A DNA stretch of 64,000 nucleotides from NCBI RefSeq assembly GCF_001714725.1, contig NZ_CP016447.1:3405501-3469500 (forward strand). The letters are read 5' to 3'. The position numbers were made by a program, and so were the translations under genes. Below the pieces are notes generated by a model, which ran no database searches, was not told where the DNA came from, and saw only the letters and a list, made by a program, of their open reading frames with translations. The DNA is from Acidovorax sp. RAC01. GTDB taxonomy: Bacteria; Pseudomonadota; Gammaproteobacteria; Burkholderiales; Burkholderiaceae_C. Position 1 is the first letter of the stretch. Every line of letters starts with the position of its first letter. This document shows positions 32,972 to 42,288 of this stretch, piece by piece.

Positions 32972-33751
32972 TCAGCCGGGCACCCGGTAGTGGTAGCCGT
33001 AGGCCGTGGTGAACCCCATCGATTCATACAACCGCAGCGCCGCCACGTTTTGCGCACGCACCTGCAGGTAAGCGCTGGTGGCGCCGCCCTCGGCCGCCCA
33101 GTGCAGCAAGGCCTGCACCAGCGCGCGGCCGCGCCCGGTGCCGCGGTGCCCGGGGGCCACGGCCAGGTCGTAAAGGCCTACGGCGCCGCGCTCCAGCACC
33201 GCCAGGCCAAAGCCCACGGCATGGCCCTGCGCATCGCGCTGCAGCGCGTAGCCCACCGGGTGGGCAATCGCGTCAAGGATGCTGCGGTGCAGGTTGCGGT
33301 GGTGCGCGGCCACGCCGTTGGCCGCGGCAAAGCCGTCCAGCCATGCCGGCGAGGGCGATGTGCTGACGATGGTGTGGCCATCAGTCTTTGCTGCAAGGCC
33401 CGATGCGAGTGGCCGGTGCAGGACCAGCGACGGGTCGAAATGCTGGTAGCCCGCGTCGGCCAGTGCCTGGTCTGCAGCAGGCGGGGCCAGCGGCGAGATG
33501 CGGAACACGGCGGGCAGCCCATGCCGCGCATACAGCGCCGCTGCGGCTTCCAGCACGCCATCGAACGGCGCGCCCGGCACCAGCGCATTCACCGAATTCG
33601 CGCGCTTGGTGTAGCCGCCCGTCAGGCGAAACACCCAGCCCTGGTGGAACACCGTCTGGTGTGCGGGCCAGGCGTTAAAGGCGCGTTCTTCGAGCGCGCT
33701 GACGAGGGTAATGGGCGTGGCGAGGGCGGGGAGGGCGGCGCTATCGGGCAC
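32972..33751 (-). CDS. GNAT-family N-acetyltransferase
   Basis: A GTG start gives 259 residues. The acetyl-CoA loop is VAPGHRGTGRGRALVQALL (motif A, R/Q-x-x-G-x-G/A form), and motif B is VRAQNVAALRLYESMGF. The N-terminal half is a second, degenerate GNAT-like domain, typical of the longer two-domain acetyltransferases. The substrate is unknown. Confidence 0.85.
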   Translation of the reverse strand: MPDSAALPALATPITLVSALEERAFNAWPAHQTVFHQGWVFRLTGGYTKRANSVNALVPGAPFDGVLEAAAALYARHGLPAVFRISPLAPPAADQALADAGYQHFDPSLVLHRPLASGLAAKTDGHTIVSTSPSPAWLDGFAAANGVAAHHRNLHRSILDAIAHPVGYALQRDAQGHAVGFGLAVLERGAVGLYDLAVAPGHRGTGRGRALVQALLHWAAEGGATSAYLQVRAQNVAALRLYESMGFTTAYGYHYRVPG

Positions 33752-33798
33752 GGGCCGGTTATACCAACCTGATGTGCTGCACGGCCCTTGCCAGGCGC

Positions 33799-34818
33799 TC
33801 AGTCGGTGGTGATTTTGTTGTCTGCCACCAGCTTGGAAAAGCGCGCCGTGTCGGCGGCGATCTGCTCGGCCATCTGGGCAGGAGTGTTACCGATGGGCTC
33901 GGCACCGATGTCCTGCATGCGCTTCTTGAAGTCGGGCGACTGGATGACCCTGACCATCTCTGCATTCAGCCTGGCCACCACGTCGGCGGGCGTGCGTGCC
34001 GGGGCCAGCACGCCAAACCAGGTGCCGATGTCGAAGCCCGCAAAACCGCTTTCCTGCAGCGTGGGCACATCGGGCAGGGCCGATGAGCGTTTGGCCGTGG
34101 TCACCGCCAGGGCGCGCAGCTTGCCCGCCTTGATGTGGGGCAGCACGGGCGTGACGGTGTCGAACGACATCGACACCTGCCCGCCCAGCAGGTCGGTGGT
34201 AAGCGGGCCGCTGCCCTTGTAGGGCACATGCAGCAGGGGCGCTCCAACCTGGCTGGAGAACTGCGTGCCGATCAGGTGCTGGGCGGTGCCCGCGCCGTTG
34301 GAGCCATACGAGAACTTGTCGGGTGCGGCCTTGATCAGCGCCGCGAGTTCCTTCACATCCTTCGCCGGTGTGCTGGCGCTGATGGCGAGCACGTTGGGCA
34401 CCAGGGCCACGGTGGTGATGGGGGCAAAGCTTTTTTGAAAGTCGTAGCTGAGTTTTTTGTAGACGCTGGTGGCAATGGTGTGGTGCACCGCACCCATCAG
34501 CAGCGTGTAGCCGTCGGCAGGGGCCTTGGCCACGTAGTCGGCGCCAATGGTGGCACCGGCGCCGCCCCGGTTTTCCACGATCACGGGCTGGCCCAGCGCG
34601 GTGCTCAGTTTTTCGCCCAGCGCGCGGGCCAGCACATCGGTGGTGCCACCTGCAGCAAAGGGCACGACGAGGGTGACGGGCTTGGCGGGCCACGCCTGCG
34701 CGTGGGCTGGTGCGCTGGGCAGCGCACAGGCAGCTACGGCGAGTGTGGCCAGTGCGAGCAGGCGGCGGCGGGCCGGGGGCGTGGACGGTGGGTGGTGCGG
34801 TGTGGCAAGGCGTGTCAT
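33799..34818 (-). CDS. Tripartite tricarboxylate transporter substrate-binding protein (Bug family)
   Basis: The precursor has 339 residues with a signal peptide (RRRLLALATLAVAACALPSA, cleavage near AHA-QA). Bug signatures are KPVTLVVPFAAGGTTDVLAR, VENRGGAGATIGADYVAKAP and KAGKLRALAVTTAKRS. It binds a carboxylate in the periplasm. No TctA/TctB membrane genes are present here, as for many orphan Bug proteins of this family. It follows the tartrate/glycerate genes, so tartrate or a related hydroxyacid is a reasonable guess for the ligand. Confidence 0.9.
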   Translation of the reverse strand: MTRLATPHHPPSTPPARRRLLALATLAVAACALPSAPAHAQAWPAKPVTLVVPFAAGGTTDVLARALGEKLSTALGQPVIVENRGGAGATIGADYVAKAPADGYTLLMGAVHHTIATSVYKKLSYDFQKSFAPITTVALVPNVLAISASTPAKDVKELAALIKAAPDKFSYGSNGAGTAQHLIGTQFSSQVGAPLLHVPYKGSGPLTTDLLGGQVSMSFDTVTPVLPHIKAGKLRALAVTTAKRSSALPDVPTLQESGFAGFDIGTWFGVLAPARTPADVVARLNAEMVRVIQSPDFKKRMQDIGAEPIGNTPAQMAEQIAADTARFSKLVADNKITTD

Positions 34819-34880
34819 GGTTGTCTCCTTTGGGTGGTGGTTCTTGTGGGTGGGGCCGCCGGGGCAGCAGATACGTGGTT

Positions 34881-36164
34881 TCAGCCGGGAGCTGTAATCA
34901 GGATGGCGCGGAAGTCGTTGACGTTGGTGCCGGTGGGGCCGGTCACCACGGCATCGCCCAGCGCGCCAAAAAAGCGGTGTGCGTCGTGCGCATCCAGGGC
35001 TGCCGTGGTCTGCAGGCCCTGCGCGGCAGCGCGCTCCAGGGTGTCTGGTGTGGCGATGGCGCCGGCCACGGGCTCCAGCCCGTCGATGCCGTCTGTGTCA
35101 CCGGCCAGTGCGTACACGCCCGGCAGGCCCTTGAGCGACAACGCCAGGGACAGCAGGCATTCCACATTGCGCCCGCCGCGTCCCGGGGCTGTGCTGCGCA
35201 GGGTGACGGTGCTCTCGCCGCCACTGAGCAGCACGCGGTGTCGGGCTGAAGGGGTGCTGGCTGTATAGCGAGCCATGCCCGCCAGCACGGTGCCCATGTC
35301 GCGGGCCTCACCCTCCAGTGCATCGCCGAGGATGATGGGCTCCAGCCCCGCGCGGCGGGCTACCTCGGCGGCGGCCTCCAGCGCATGGCGGGGCGTGGCG
35401 ATGACATGGGTTGCGATGGGGCCCAGCCGCTGGTCACCAGGCTTGATGCTTTCGCTGGACGGGTTCCCGAGCGCCGCCTGCACGGCGGGCGGCAGCGCAA
35501 TGCCGTAGCGCTGCACGATGGCCAGCGCCTGTGCCAGCGTGGTGGGGTCGGCCACGGTGGGGCCCGAGGCCACATCCAGCGGGTCGTCGCCGGGTACGTC
35601 CGACATCACCAGGTTGACCACCCGGGCGGGGCTGCAGGCCAGCGCCAGCCTCCCGCCCTTGATGGCCGAGAGGTGTCGCCGCACGCAGTTCATCTCGCCA
35701 ATGCTGGCGCCGCTGCGCAGCAGGGCCTGGTTGAGGGCCTGTTTCTCAGCCAGCGTGATGCCCGGCAGCGGCAGGGGCAGCAGTGCCGAGCCGCCGCCTG
35801 ACCACAGCCCGATGACCAGGTCGTCCGGCGTGAGGCCTGCCACCAGCGCCAGCATTTGCTGTGCAGCGGCCATGCCTGCGGCGTCGGGCACCGGGTGGTC
35901 GGCCTCCAGCACGCGGATGTGCTGGCAGGCAGCGGCATGGCCGTAGCGCGTGACCACCAGGCCTGTGACCGGCGCAGGCCAATGGGCCTCCAGCACCTGC
36001 GCCATCTGGGCCGATGCCTTGCCCGCCCCGATCACCACCGTCCGCCCCCGGGGCGGCGTGGGTAGGTGGGGAGGCAGGCACACCGCTGGCTGCGCCGAGG
36101 CGATGGCGGCATCAAACATGCCGCGCAGCCACTCGCGTGCCTGGGTGTCGGTGGGCGTCTTCAT
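34881..36164 (-). CDS. ttuD: Glycerate 2-kinase / hydroxypyruvate reductase-type protein (MOFRL)
   Basis: The protein has 427 residues. The N-terminal DUF4147 domain is VVIGAGKASAQMAQVLEAHW, LWSGGGSALLPLPLPGITL and NCVRRHLSAIKGGRLA. The C-terminal MOFRL domain is VLLSGGESTVTLRSTAPG and YALAGDTDGIDG. The family is annotated both as TtuD hydroxypyruvate reductase and as type II glycerate kinase; sequence features fit the kinase fold. It lies 83 bp after ttuC, consistent with the tartrate to glycerate route. Confidence 0.88.
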   Translation of the reverse strand: MKTPTDTQAREWLRGMFDAAIASAQPAVCLPPHLPTPPRGRTVVIGAGKASAQMAQVLEAHWPAPVTGLVVTRYGHAAACQHIRVLEADHPVPDAAGMAAAQQMLALVAGLTPDDLVIGLWSGGGSALLPLPLPGITLAEKQALNQALLRSGASIGEMNCVRRHLSAIKGGRLALACSPARVVNLVMSDVPGDDPLDVASGPTVADPTTLAQALAIVQRYGIALPPAVQAALGNPSSESIKPGDQRLGPIATHVIATPRHALEAAAEVARRAGLEPIILGDALEGEARDMGTVLAGMARYTASTPSARHRVLLSGGESTVTLRSTAPGRGGRNVECLLSLALSLKGLPGVYALAGDTDGIDGLEPVAGAIATPDTLERAAAQGLQTTAALDAHDAHRFFGALGDAVVTGPTGTNVNDFRAILITAPG

Positions 36165-36247
36165 GTGCAGCGTCAGGGCGTGGTCTGTGGGATAGGCGCA
36201 GGGTTCGGTGGCTGCCGACGCAGCCCTGTCCGTTGCTGCGTTACGGC

Positions 36248-37330
36248 TCAGGCCGCTACGGGCTTGCCGGCGATCAGTGCACAGACCGCGTCTGTCACCT
36301 GCGCCGTGGTGGCCGTGCCCCCCAGGTCGCGGGTGTGCAGGGCGGGGTTGGCAGTGACCTGCTCAATGGCCTGCATCACGGCGAGTGCGGCATCCGCCTC
36401 GCCCAGGTGCTCCAGCAGCATCACCACCGACCAGAAGGTGCCGATGGGGTTGGCCAGGCCCTTGCCCATGATGTCGAACGCCGAGCCGTGGATGGGCTCG
36501 AACATGCTGGGGTAGCGGCGCTCGGGGTCGATGTTGCCGGTGGGCGCAATGCCCAGGCTGCCCGCCAGCGCGGCGGCCAGGTCCGACAGGATGTCGGCAT
36601 GCAGGTTGGTGGCGACGATGGTGTCGAGCGTGGCGGGGCGGTTGACCATGCGGGCCGTGGCGGCGTCCACCAGCTCCTTGTCCCACTTCACATCGGGGAA
36701 CTCGGCCGCCACCTGCACGGCGATCTCGTCCCACATCACCATGGCGTGGCGCTGGGCGTTGCTCTTGGTGATGACGGTGAGCTGTTTGCGGGGGCGCGAT
36801 TGCGCCAGACGGAAGGCGTAGCGCAGGATGCGCTCCACGCCCACGCGGGTCATCACGGACACATCCGTGGCAGCCTCGATGGGGTGGCCCTGGTGCACGC
36901 GGCCGCCCACGCCAGAGTATTCGCCCTCGGAGTTCTCGCGCACGATCACCCAGTCCAGGTCTTTGGGGGCGCAGCGCTTCAGGGGCCCGTCGATGCCCGG
37001 CAGGATGCGCGTGGGCCGCACGTTGGCGTACTGGTCGAACCCCTGGCAGATCTTCAGGCGCAGGCCCCACAGCGTGATGTGGTCAGGGATGTCTGGGTCG
37101 CCCGCCGAGCCGAACAGGATGGCGTCCTTGCCGCGCAGGGCATCGAGGCCGTCGGCCGGCATCATCACGCCATGGGCGCGGTACCAGTCGCCGCCCCAGC
37201 CGAAATTCTCAAACGCAAACTGCAGGCCGGGGCGCTGGGCTGCGAGGGCTTCCAGCACGCGCTGTCCGGCAGGAACCACTTCCTTGCCGATGCCGTCTCC
37301 GGGAATGGTGGCGATTTGGTAGGTCTTCAT
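36248..37330 (-). CDS. ttuC: Tartrate dehydrogenase (isocitrate/isopropylmalate dehydrogenase family)
   Basis: The ATG at 37330 gives 360 residues. YQIATIPGDGIGKEVVPAGQ is the N-terminus of the family. LDWVIVRENSEGEYSGVGGR matches tartrate dehydrogenase/D-malate enzymes. The metal and NAD region is NLHADILSDLAAALAGSLG and FEPIHGSAFDIMGKGLANP. It oxidises tartrate or D-malate with NAD and Mn2+. It is divergent from a LysR gene and upstream of ttuD. Confidence 0.88.
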   Translation of the reverse strand: MKTYQIATIPGDGIGKEVVPAGQRVLEALAAQRPGLQFAFENFGWGGDWYRAHGVMMPADGLDALRGKDAILFGSAGDPDIPDHITLWGLRLKICQGFDQYANVRPTRILPGIDGPLKRCAPKDLDWVIVRENSEGEYSGVGGRVHQGHPIEAATDVSVMTRVGVERILRYAFRLAQSRPRKQLTVITKSNAQRHAMVMWDEIAVQVAAEFPDVKWDKELVDAATARMVNRPATLDTIVATNLHADILSDLAAALAGSLGIAPTGNIDPERRYPSMFEPIHGSAFDIMGKGLANPIGTFWSVVMLLEHLGEADAALAVMQAIEQVTANPALHTRDLGGTATTAQVTDAVCALIAGKPVAA

Positions 37331-37462
37331 GAAGGTCTCTTGGGGTGTGGATACGGGGTGAAAACTCAGCTCTGGCACCGTGCCGCGCGCAATGCAGCGG
37401 AGCCCGAGCAGTGGGAGCGACTGTAGGCACCACAGCGCCACCAAAACGCTGGCAAAGTGAAT

Positions 37463-37485
37463 CTATCGTTAACCTGTGGTTGATA
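37463..37485. promoter_or_regulatory. Candidate LysR operator between ttuC and its regulator
   Basis: An imperfect inverted repeat is centred on AACC-TGT-GGTT (37471-37481), with 7 of 10 arm positions paired. It is in the divergent gap just before the LysR gene. Confidence 0.4.
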
Positions 37486-37493
37486 ATGTGGCG

Positions 37494-38471
37494 ATGAGCT
37501 CCACCATCCAGCCCGCAGAACTGGGCTTCTTTTCGGCCCTGGCTGCCAGCCCCAGCCTGAGCGCTGCGGGGCGCGAAATGGGCGTGTCCACCGCCGCGGT
37601 CAGCAAGCACCTGGCGCAAATGGAGCGCCGCCTGGGCGTGGTGCTCATCAACCGCACCACGCGCCGCATGAGCCTCACGCCCGAGGGCGAGCTGCTGCTG
37701 GAGCACGCGCGCCGCATCCTGCGCGAGATCGATGCGCTCGATGAACTCATCGTGCAGTCCAAGGCCAGCCCCAAGGGCCTGCTGCGCGTGAACGCCACGC
37801 TGGGCTTTGGCCGCATGCACATCGCGCCCGTGATCTCGGACTTTGTGCGCCAATACCCGGGGGTGGATGTGCAACTGCAGTTGTCGGTGCACCCGCCACC
37901 GATCACCGACGACGCCTACGACGTGTGCGTGCGCTTTGGCGAGCCGCCCGATGGCCGCGTGATTGCACGCCGCATCGCCCCGAACCGGCGCCTGCTGTGC
38001 GCTGCACCAGCCTACCTGGACCGCTACGGCAGGCCCAGGGTGCCGCGCGACCTGATGGAGCATCAGTGCATTGGCATCCGCCAGGGCGACGAGGCCTATG
38101 GCCTGTGGCGCCTGACCACCGGGCGGGGCACCAAGGCGAACACCGAGTCGATCAAGATCACTGGCAACCTCACCACCAACGACGGCGAGATTGCCGTGCT
38201 GTGGGCGCTGCAGGGCCACGGCATCGTGATGCGCTCCGAGTGGGACGTAAACCGCCACCTGGCCCAGGGCCTGCTGGAGCCCGTGCTGCCGCAGTACCAC
38301 ACGCCAGCGGCCGATATCTACGCGGTGTACCCGCAGCGCCACCAGTTCTCTACCCGTGTGCAGGCGTTCGTGGGGTTTCTGGCCGAGGCGCTGGCCGCAT
38401 CTGGTGCGCTGGCCGGTGTGGGCGCCTCTGCGGGCAACGCCGGCAGAAAGCGCCCCGCACGGGTTTCTTGA
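37494..38471 (+). CDS. LysR-family regulator, probable activator of tartrate genes
   Basis: The ATG at 37494 (325 residues) is preferred to a GTG at 37476, which lies within the putative operator. The DNA-binding helix is SLSAAGREMGVSTAAVSKHL, followed by INRTTRRMSLTPEGELLLEH, then an effector domain (LLRVNATLGFGRMHIAPVIS). It is divergent from ttuC with a palindrome between them, the usual LysR layout. The C-terminal tail is Ala/Gly-rich. Confidence 0.85.
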   Translation: MSSTIQPAELGFFSALAASPSLSAAGREMGVSTAAVSKHLAQMERRLGVVLINRTTRRMSLTPEGELLLEHARRILREIDALDELIVQSKASPKGLLRVNATLGFGRMHIAPVISDFVRQYPGVDVQLQLSVHPPPITDDAYDVCVRFGEPPDGRVIARRIAPNRRLLCAAPAYLDRYGRPRVPRDLMEHQCIGIRQGDEAYGLWRLTTGRGTKANTESIKITGNLTTNDGEIAVLWALQGHGIVMRSEWDVNRHLAQGLLEPVLPQYHTPAADIYAVYPQRHQFSTRVQAFVGFLAEALAASGALAGVGASAGNAGRKRPARVS

Positions 38472-38581
38472 CCAGACGGGTGGCGTACAGGCTTCTGCGG
38501 GGTTAGGGTAGGGCTGTTGCCGGCGTTTCGCGCCAGCGCTCCACCGGACATTGCGCCACCCACCCTCGTCTTTGCCATGCC

Positions 38582-39157
38582 ATGAAAACAATCCTGCTTC
38601 TCATCCTTCCGCTGCTGGGCCTGATGGCTCCGCCAGCGCGCGCGCTGGACTCGCAGGCTCCGGGCGACTGGGCCGTGTCTGCCGACGGCGCCCTGGTGCT
38701 CGACCAGCGTGCCGGCCTGGCCTGGTCGCGCTGCGTGGAGGGCATGCAGTGGAACGGCAAGACCTGCACCGGCGAGCCCCGGCTGCTGGACCGCGCCGAG
38801 GCCACCGCGCTGGCCAGCGAGCGCTGGAAGGCCGAGGGCGTGGGCTGGCGCCTGCCGCGCGCGGCCGAGTTGCAGCGGCTGGTGGACAAGTCGCTGCAGC
38901 CACCGGGCCTCAACCCCATCCTGTTTCCGCGCGCGCCGGGGCAGTGGCACTGGTCGTCTACCGTCAACACCACCGCGCCGCGCATCAACCAGTACACCTA
39001 CGGCAACATCGTGCAGGGCCGATCCGGCGACGGGGCGCAGCAGGGCGCCATGCTTAATGGCTGGGCAGTGAACCTGACGAGCGGCGAAGCGCGGGGCGAT
39101 GCGGCCCGCACCAGCAAGCTGCCCGTGCGGCTGGTGCGGGCGGCGCCGGTGAAGTAG
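38582..39157 (+). CDS. Exported DUF1566 (Lcl C-terminal) protein
   Basis: The protein has 191 residues with a signal peptide (MKTILLLILPLLGLMAPPAR, cleavage near ARA-LD). DUF1566 marks are VLDQRAGLAWSRCVEGMQWN, GWRLPRAAELQRLVD, and QWHWSST near the middle, ending KLPVRLVRAA. Such domains are carbohydrate- or surface-binding-like; function is unknown. It stands alone, with no clear operon partner. Confidence 0.8.
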   Translation: MKTILLLILPLLGLMAPPARALDSQAPGDWAVSADGALVLDQRAGLAWSRCVEGMQWNGKTCTGEPRLLDRAEATALASERWKAEGVGWRLPRAAELQRLVDKSLQPPGLNPILFPRAPGQWHWSSTVNTTAPRINQYTYGNIVQGRSGDGAQQGAMLNGWAVNLTSGEARGDAARTSKLPVRLVRAAPVK

Positions 39158-39398
39158 CCCCTTTCCTGCGCCTCGGCCCGGTGGGCTCCGTTGCCGGCGC
39201 AGTCACTCGCCAACGTGCAACGGAACTCGGTAGCAGACAGCCGTTGACCAATAACCTGCGGGACAGCGCTGGCGCCCAGCCTCGTCAAGAATGCTGAGAC
39301 CGGGGAGGGCGCAGCGTTGGCCGCCGCTCCTGCCCCGCACGCACCGGGTCGCCCATGGCAGGCCACCCGCCCGACCGATGTTTACACCGCGAGTCCCC

Positions 39399-40538
39399 AT
39401 GAACCCCACCCTTCCCACCACCGCGCTGGAACTCCGTTCCCTGGTACAGGCCGACGGCACCCTGCAGATCAGCGTTGAATCCGTACCCGTGCCCACGCCA
39501 GGCCCGGACGACGTGCTGATCCAGATGCAGGCCGCGCCCATCAACCCGTCGGACATCGGCCTGCTGCTGGGCCCGGCCGATCTTTCGACCGTGCAGGTGG
39601 CGGGTTCTGCCGAGCGGCCGGTGGCCACGGCCCGCATCCCCGAGCGCGCCATGCCCGGCATGGCCGCGCGCGTGGGCCAGAGCATGGCCGTAGGCAACGA
39701 GGGTTCGGGGCTGGTGGTGGCCGCAGGCGCCTCGCCCGCCGCGCAGGCCCTGCTGGGCCGCACCGTAGCCGTGATCGGCGGCGCCATGTACACGCAATAC
39801 CGCGCCATGCCCGCTGCGCAGTGCCTGGTGCTGCCGCCCGGCACCACCGCGGCCGAGGGCGCATCGTGCTTCGTCAACCCGCTGACCGCACTGGGCATGG
39901 TCGAGACCATGAAGCGCGAAGGCCACACTGCGCTGGTGCACACCGCGGCCGCCAGCAACCTGGGCCAGATGCTCAACAAGCTGTGCCAGAGGGACGGCAT
40001 CGCGCTGGTCAACATCGTGCGCAAGCCCGAGCAGGCCGCGCTGCTGCGCAGCATCGGCGCGCAATACGTGTGCGACAGCAACGCGCCCACCTTCATGGCC
40101 GAACTGACGGATGCGCTGGCCGCGACGGGTGCCACCCTTGCGTTTGACGCCACGGGCGGCGGCACGCTGGCCGGGCAGATCCTGCAGTGCATGGAGGCCG
40201 CCATCAACCGTACGGCCAAGGAGTACAGCCGCTATGGCTCGGCCGTGCACAAGCAGGTGTATCTTTACGGCCACCTGGACACCCGCCCCACCGAAATCCA
40301 GCGCACCTTTGGCATGGCGTGGGGTGTGGGCGGCTGGCTGCTGTTCCCGTTCCTGAACAAGATCGGCCCCGCGGCCACGCAGGCGCTGCGCGAGCGTGTG
40401 GCCTCCGAGCTCAAGACCACGTTTGCCAGCCGCTACGCCCGCACGGTGTCGCTGGCCGGTGCGCTGAGTGCTGACGCCATTGCGCTCTATGGCCCGCGCA
40501 ATACGGGTGCCAAGGTGCTGATCGACCCGTCGCTGTAG
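39399..40538 (+). CDS. MDR-family zinc-less alcohol dehydrogenase / quinone oxidoreductase
   Basis: The ATG at 39399 gives 379 residues. The N-terminal GroES-like fold is PGPDDVLIQMQAAPINPSDI, and VGNEGSGLVVAAGAS follows. The cofactor domain carries HTAAASNLGQMLNKLC in place of the usual AxxGxxG loop. Its length, and the insertion around NRTAKEYSRYGSAVHKQVYL, match the MDR enzymes annotated as NADH oxidases or quinone oxidoreductases. The substrate is unknown. Confidence 0.82.
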   Translation: MNPTLPTTALELRSLVQADGTLQISVESVPVPTPGPDDVLIQMQAAPINPSDIGLLLGPADLSTVQVAGSAERPVATARIPERAMPGMAARVGQSMAVGNEGSGLVVAAGASPAAQALLGRTVAVIGGAMYTQYRAMPAAQCLVLPPGTTAAEGASCFVNPLTALGMVETMKREGHTALVHTAAASNLGQMLNKLCQRDGIALVNIVRKPEQAALLRSIGAQYVCDSNAPTFMAELTDALAATGATLAFDATGGGTLAGQILQCMEAAINRTAKEYSRYGSAVHKQVYLYGHLDTRPTEIQRTFGMAWGVGGWLLFPFLNKIGPAATQALRERVASELKTTFASRYARTVSLAGALSADAIALYGPRNTGAKVLIDPSL

Positions 40539-40610
40539 TGGACTGGCCAGGGCGCCCGCACCACCGGGCGCCCGCGCAAACCCGCGGAGGTCGTCCGCTG
40601 GGCAATGGCG

Positions 40611-40680
40611 CATTTGCTATTGATTTGATAGCTATCAGGTCAATCAATGCAAGCCATGCGGGCTAATTTTGTTCAAAAAT
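40611..40680 (+). repeat. Intergenic repeat family A, copy 5
   Basis: TTTGCTATTGATTTGATAGC, then TATCAGGTCAATCAATGCAA, GCCATGCGGGCTAATTTTG. It lies between two genes in the same direction. Confidence 0.8.
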
Positions 40681-40773
40681 GGCAGTCCATGCCCGCTGTG
40701 CGCCAGCGCGGGCTGCGCCGATACTGTGTGTACATTGCATTCCCTGCTGCCACCACGCCGGAGACAAGCCACC

Positions 40774-41862
40774 ATGACACTGCCGTTCCACCCCCTGGAT
40801 GCCGACCTGTTTGCCCGCGCCCAGCCGCTGCTCGATGACGAATGGCTGGCCCGCGACCCGGAGCTGGCCCCCGTGCTGCCCACGGTGCTGGCGCGCAACG
40901 TGGGGCAGGACTGGCACAAGGCCGGCACCTTTCGCCACCACCTGGTGGGCGTGACGCGCACCCTGACGGTGTGGCAGCAGCCACGCGACGTGCGCCTGCT
41001 GGGCCTGCTGCACAGCGTGTACGGCAATGCGTTTGTGGACCTGGTGAAGTTCGACCCTGCCAGGGAGCGTGCCCGCGTGCGCGAGATTGCAGGGAAGTCG
41101 GCCGAGCATCTGGTGTACCTGTTTTGCACGCAGTCGCGCACGCAGTTTGTGCAGAAGGTGCTGGCCCGCGCGCTCGAGGCCGACGGCAGCCTGGTGCTGC
41201 AAAAGGACGGGCAGGACCATGTGCTCACGCCCTACGAGGTGGCGGCCTTCATCATCGTGAGCATGGCCGACACCATCGAGCAGTGGTTCAGCTGGCAGGA
41301 CGACATTTTTTCGCGCTTTCCGGAGGTGCAGCACCGCAGCCAGAAGGCGCACTGGGCGGCATCGCTGTGGCCCGGCCCCATGCGGCCCACGGGGCGCATG
41401 GTCCACCAGATCAATGGGCTGGCTAAGGCGCTGCAGCACCCGGGCCTCAAGGGCGTGCTGCCCATGCCGCCTGTGTTTGACCATTGCAAGGAGCACCTGT
41501 CGGCCGCCAACGAGGCGGCGGCGGCATCGCTGTACTGGTCTGTCATTCAGCAAGACCAGCCCCTGGTAGACCTGGACGTGGCCACGGGCGTGCTGGAGAG
41601 CGCCGTGCGCCACAACCCCTGGGTGGGTGAGCCGCAGATGGTGCTGGCCCAGCTGTACCTGTCGGCCGGCCGCAAGGACGACGCCCGGGCCGCTGCCCAA
41701 AGCGCGCTGCACCTCTTCAGCGCCTGGGGCAACGCCTGGGACAAGCGCGTGCAGTGGGACGCCTGGGTGGCCTGGACGCGCATCCTGCTGCAGGGCGCCA
41801 CGGTAGACGGCACCTGGCCCGAGCGGTTGGACAAGCTCAACAACGTGGCCCTGCGCGGATAG
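40774..41862 (+). CDS. DUF6817-like protein with HD-like N-terminal part
   Basis: GGAGA lies 10 bp before the ATG; the product has 362 residues. The N-terminal domain has histidines in AGTFRHHLVGVTRTLTVWQQ and LLGLLHSVYGNAFVDL, a pattern I associate with DUF6817, also found in plant proteins. The C-terminal part is TPR-like (VLESAVRHNPWVGEPQMVLA, QLYLSAGRKDDARAAAQSAL). A metal-dependent hydrolase role is possible from the histidine pattern but unproven. Confidence 0.7.
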   Translation: MTLPFHPLDADLFARAQPLLDDEWLARDPELAPVLPTVLARNVGQDWHKAGTFRHHLVGVTRTLTVWQQPRDVRLLGLLHSVYGNAFVDLVKFDPARERARVREIAGKSAEHLVYLFCTQSRTQFVQKVLARALEADGSLVLQKDGQDHVLTPYEVAAFIIVSMADTIEQWFSWQDDIFSRFPEVQHRSQKAHWAASLWPGPMRPTGRMVHQINGLAKALQHPGLKGVLPMPPVFDHCKEHLSAANEAAAASLYWSVIQQDQPLVDLDVATGVLESAVRHNPWVGEPQMVLAQLYLSAGRKDDARAAAQSALHLFSAWGNAWDKRVQWDAWVAWTRILLQGATVDGTWPERLDKLNNVALRG

Positions 41863-42288
41863 CGCAGCGCCCCGGGGGCCACATGCGCCCGGGTTGGCAC
41901 CAAGCGCCAGAGTATCTCTCGCACGAAGTAAAGAAGTTCATCCAGACCGGGTGCAAGGGTTCGGTCCTGCCGTGCGTCCAGGCCCTTGGGGGCCACGCCC
42001 CCCGCGTGGGGCCCCGGTACCCACGGCCACCATTGCCACTGAAAATGGCACTTGGGGAACGTTCCATAAGCATTTATCGCTATTTGTTTAATAGCGTTTC
42101 AATGTGAATTTTGCCGGACGGCGCAAGCAGGGTGGCAGGGGGAAGGGATGTTGCAGCGCGGGCGCGTGGCGACGCGGTAGCCCGACGGCCGCCACCGGGC
42201 ATGGGAATGCCACAGCATGGCGCCACAATGGAGCAGTTAACGTTTTGTAGCCATTGCGCCCACGGCCGACTCACCACAGCCCTGACCC
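41863..42288. other. Intergenic region of 426 bp, no gene supported
   Basis: It contains repeat A6 (42067-42114). The remainder (41863-42066) has short open frames on both strands but no ribosome site, codon bias or recognisable protein. No clear terminator for the upstream gene was seen. Confidence 0.5.
42067..42114 (+). repeat. Intergenic repeat family A, copy 6 (diverged)
   Basis: AAGCATTTATCGCTATTTGT, then TTAATAGCGTTTCAATGTGA, ATTTTGCC. It keeps the CGCTAT...ATAGCG palindrome and the terminal ATTTTG. Confidence 0.6.

Noticed and set aside
37476..37493. GTG start for the LysR gene at 37476
   Set aside because: It falls inside the inverted repeat that is the likely operator; the ATG at 37494 gives a standard LysR N-terminus.
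41863..42066. Small gene between the DUF6817-like and GGDEF/EAL genes
   Set aside because: Open frames there lack ribosome sites, codon bias and recognisable protein content.
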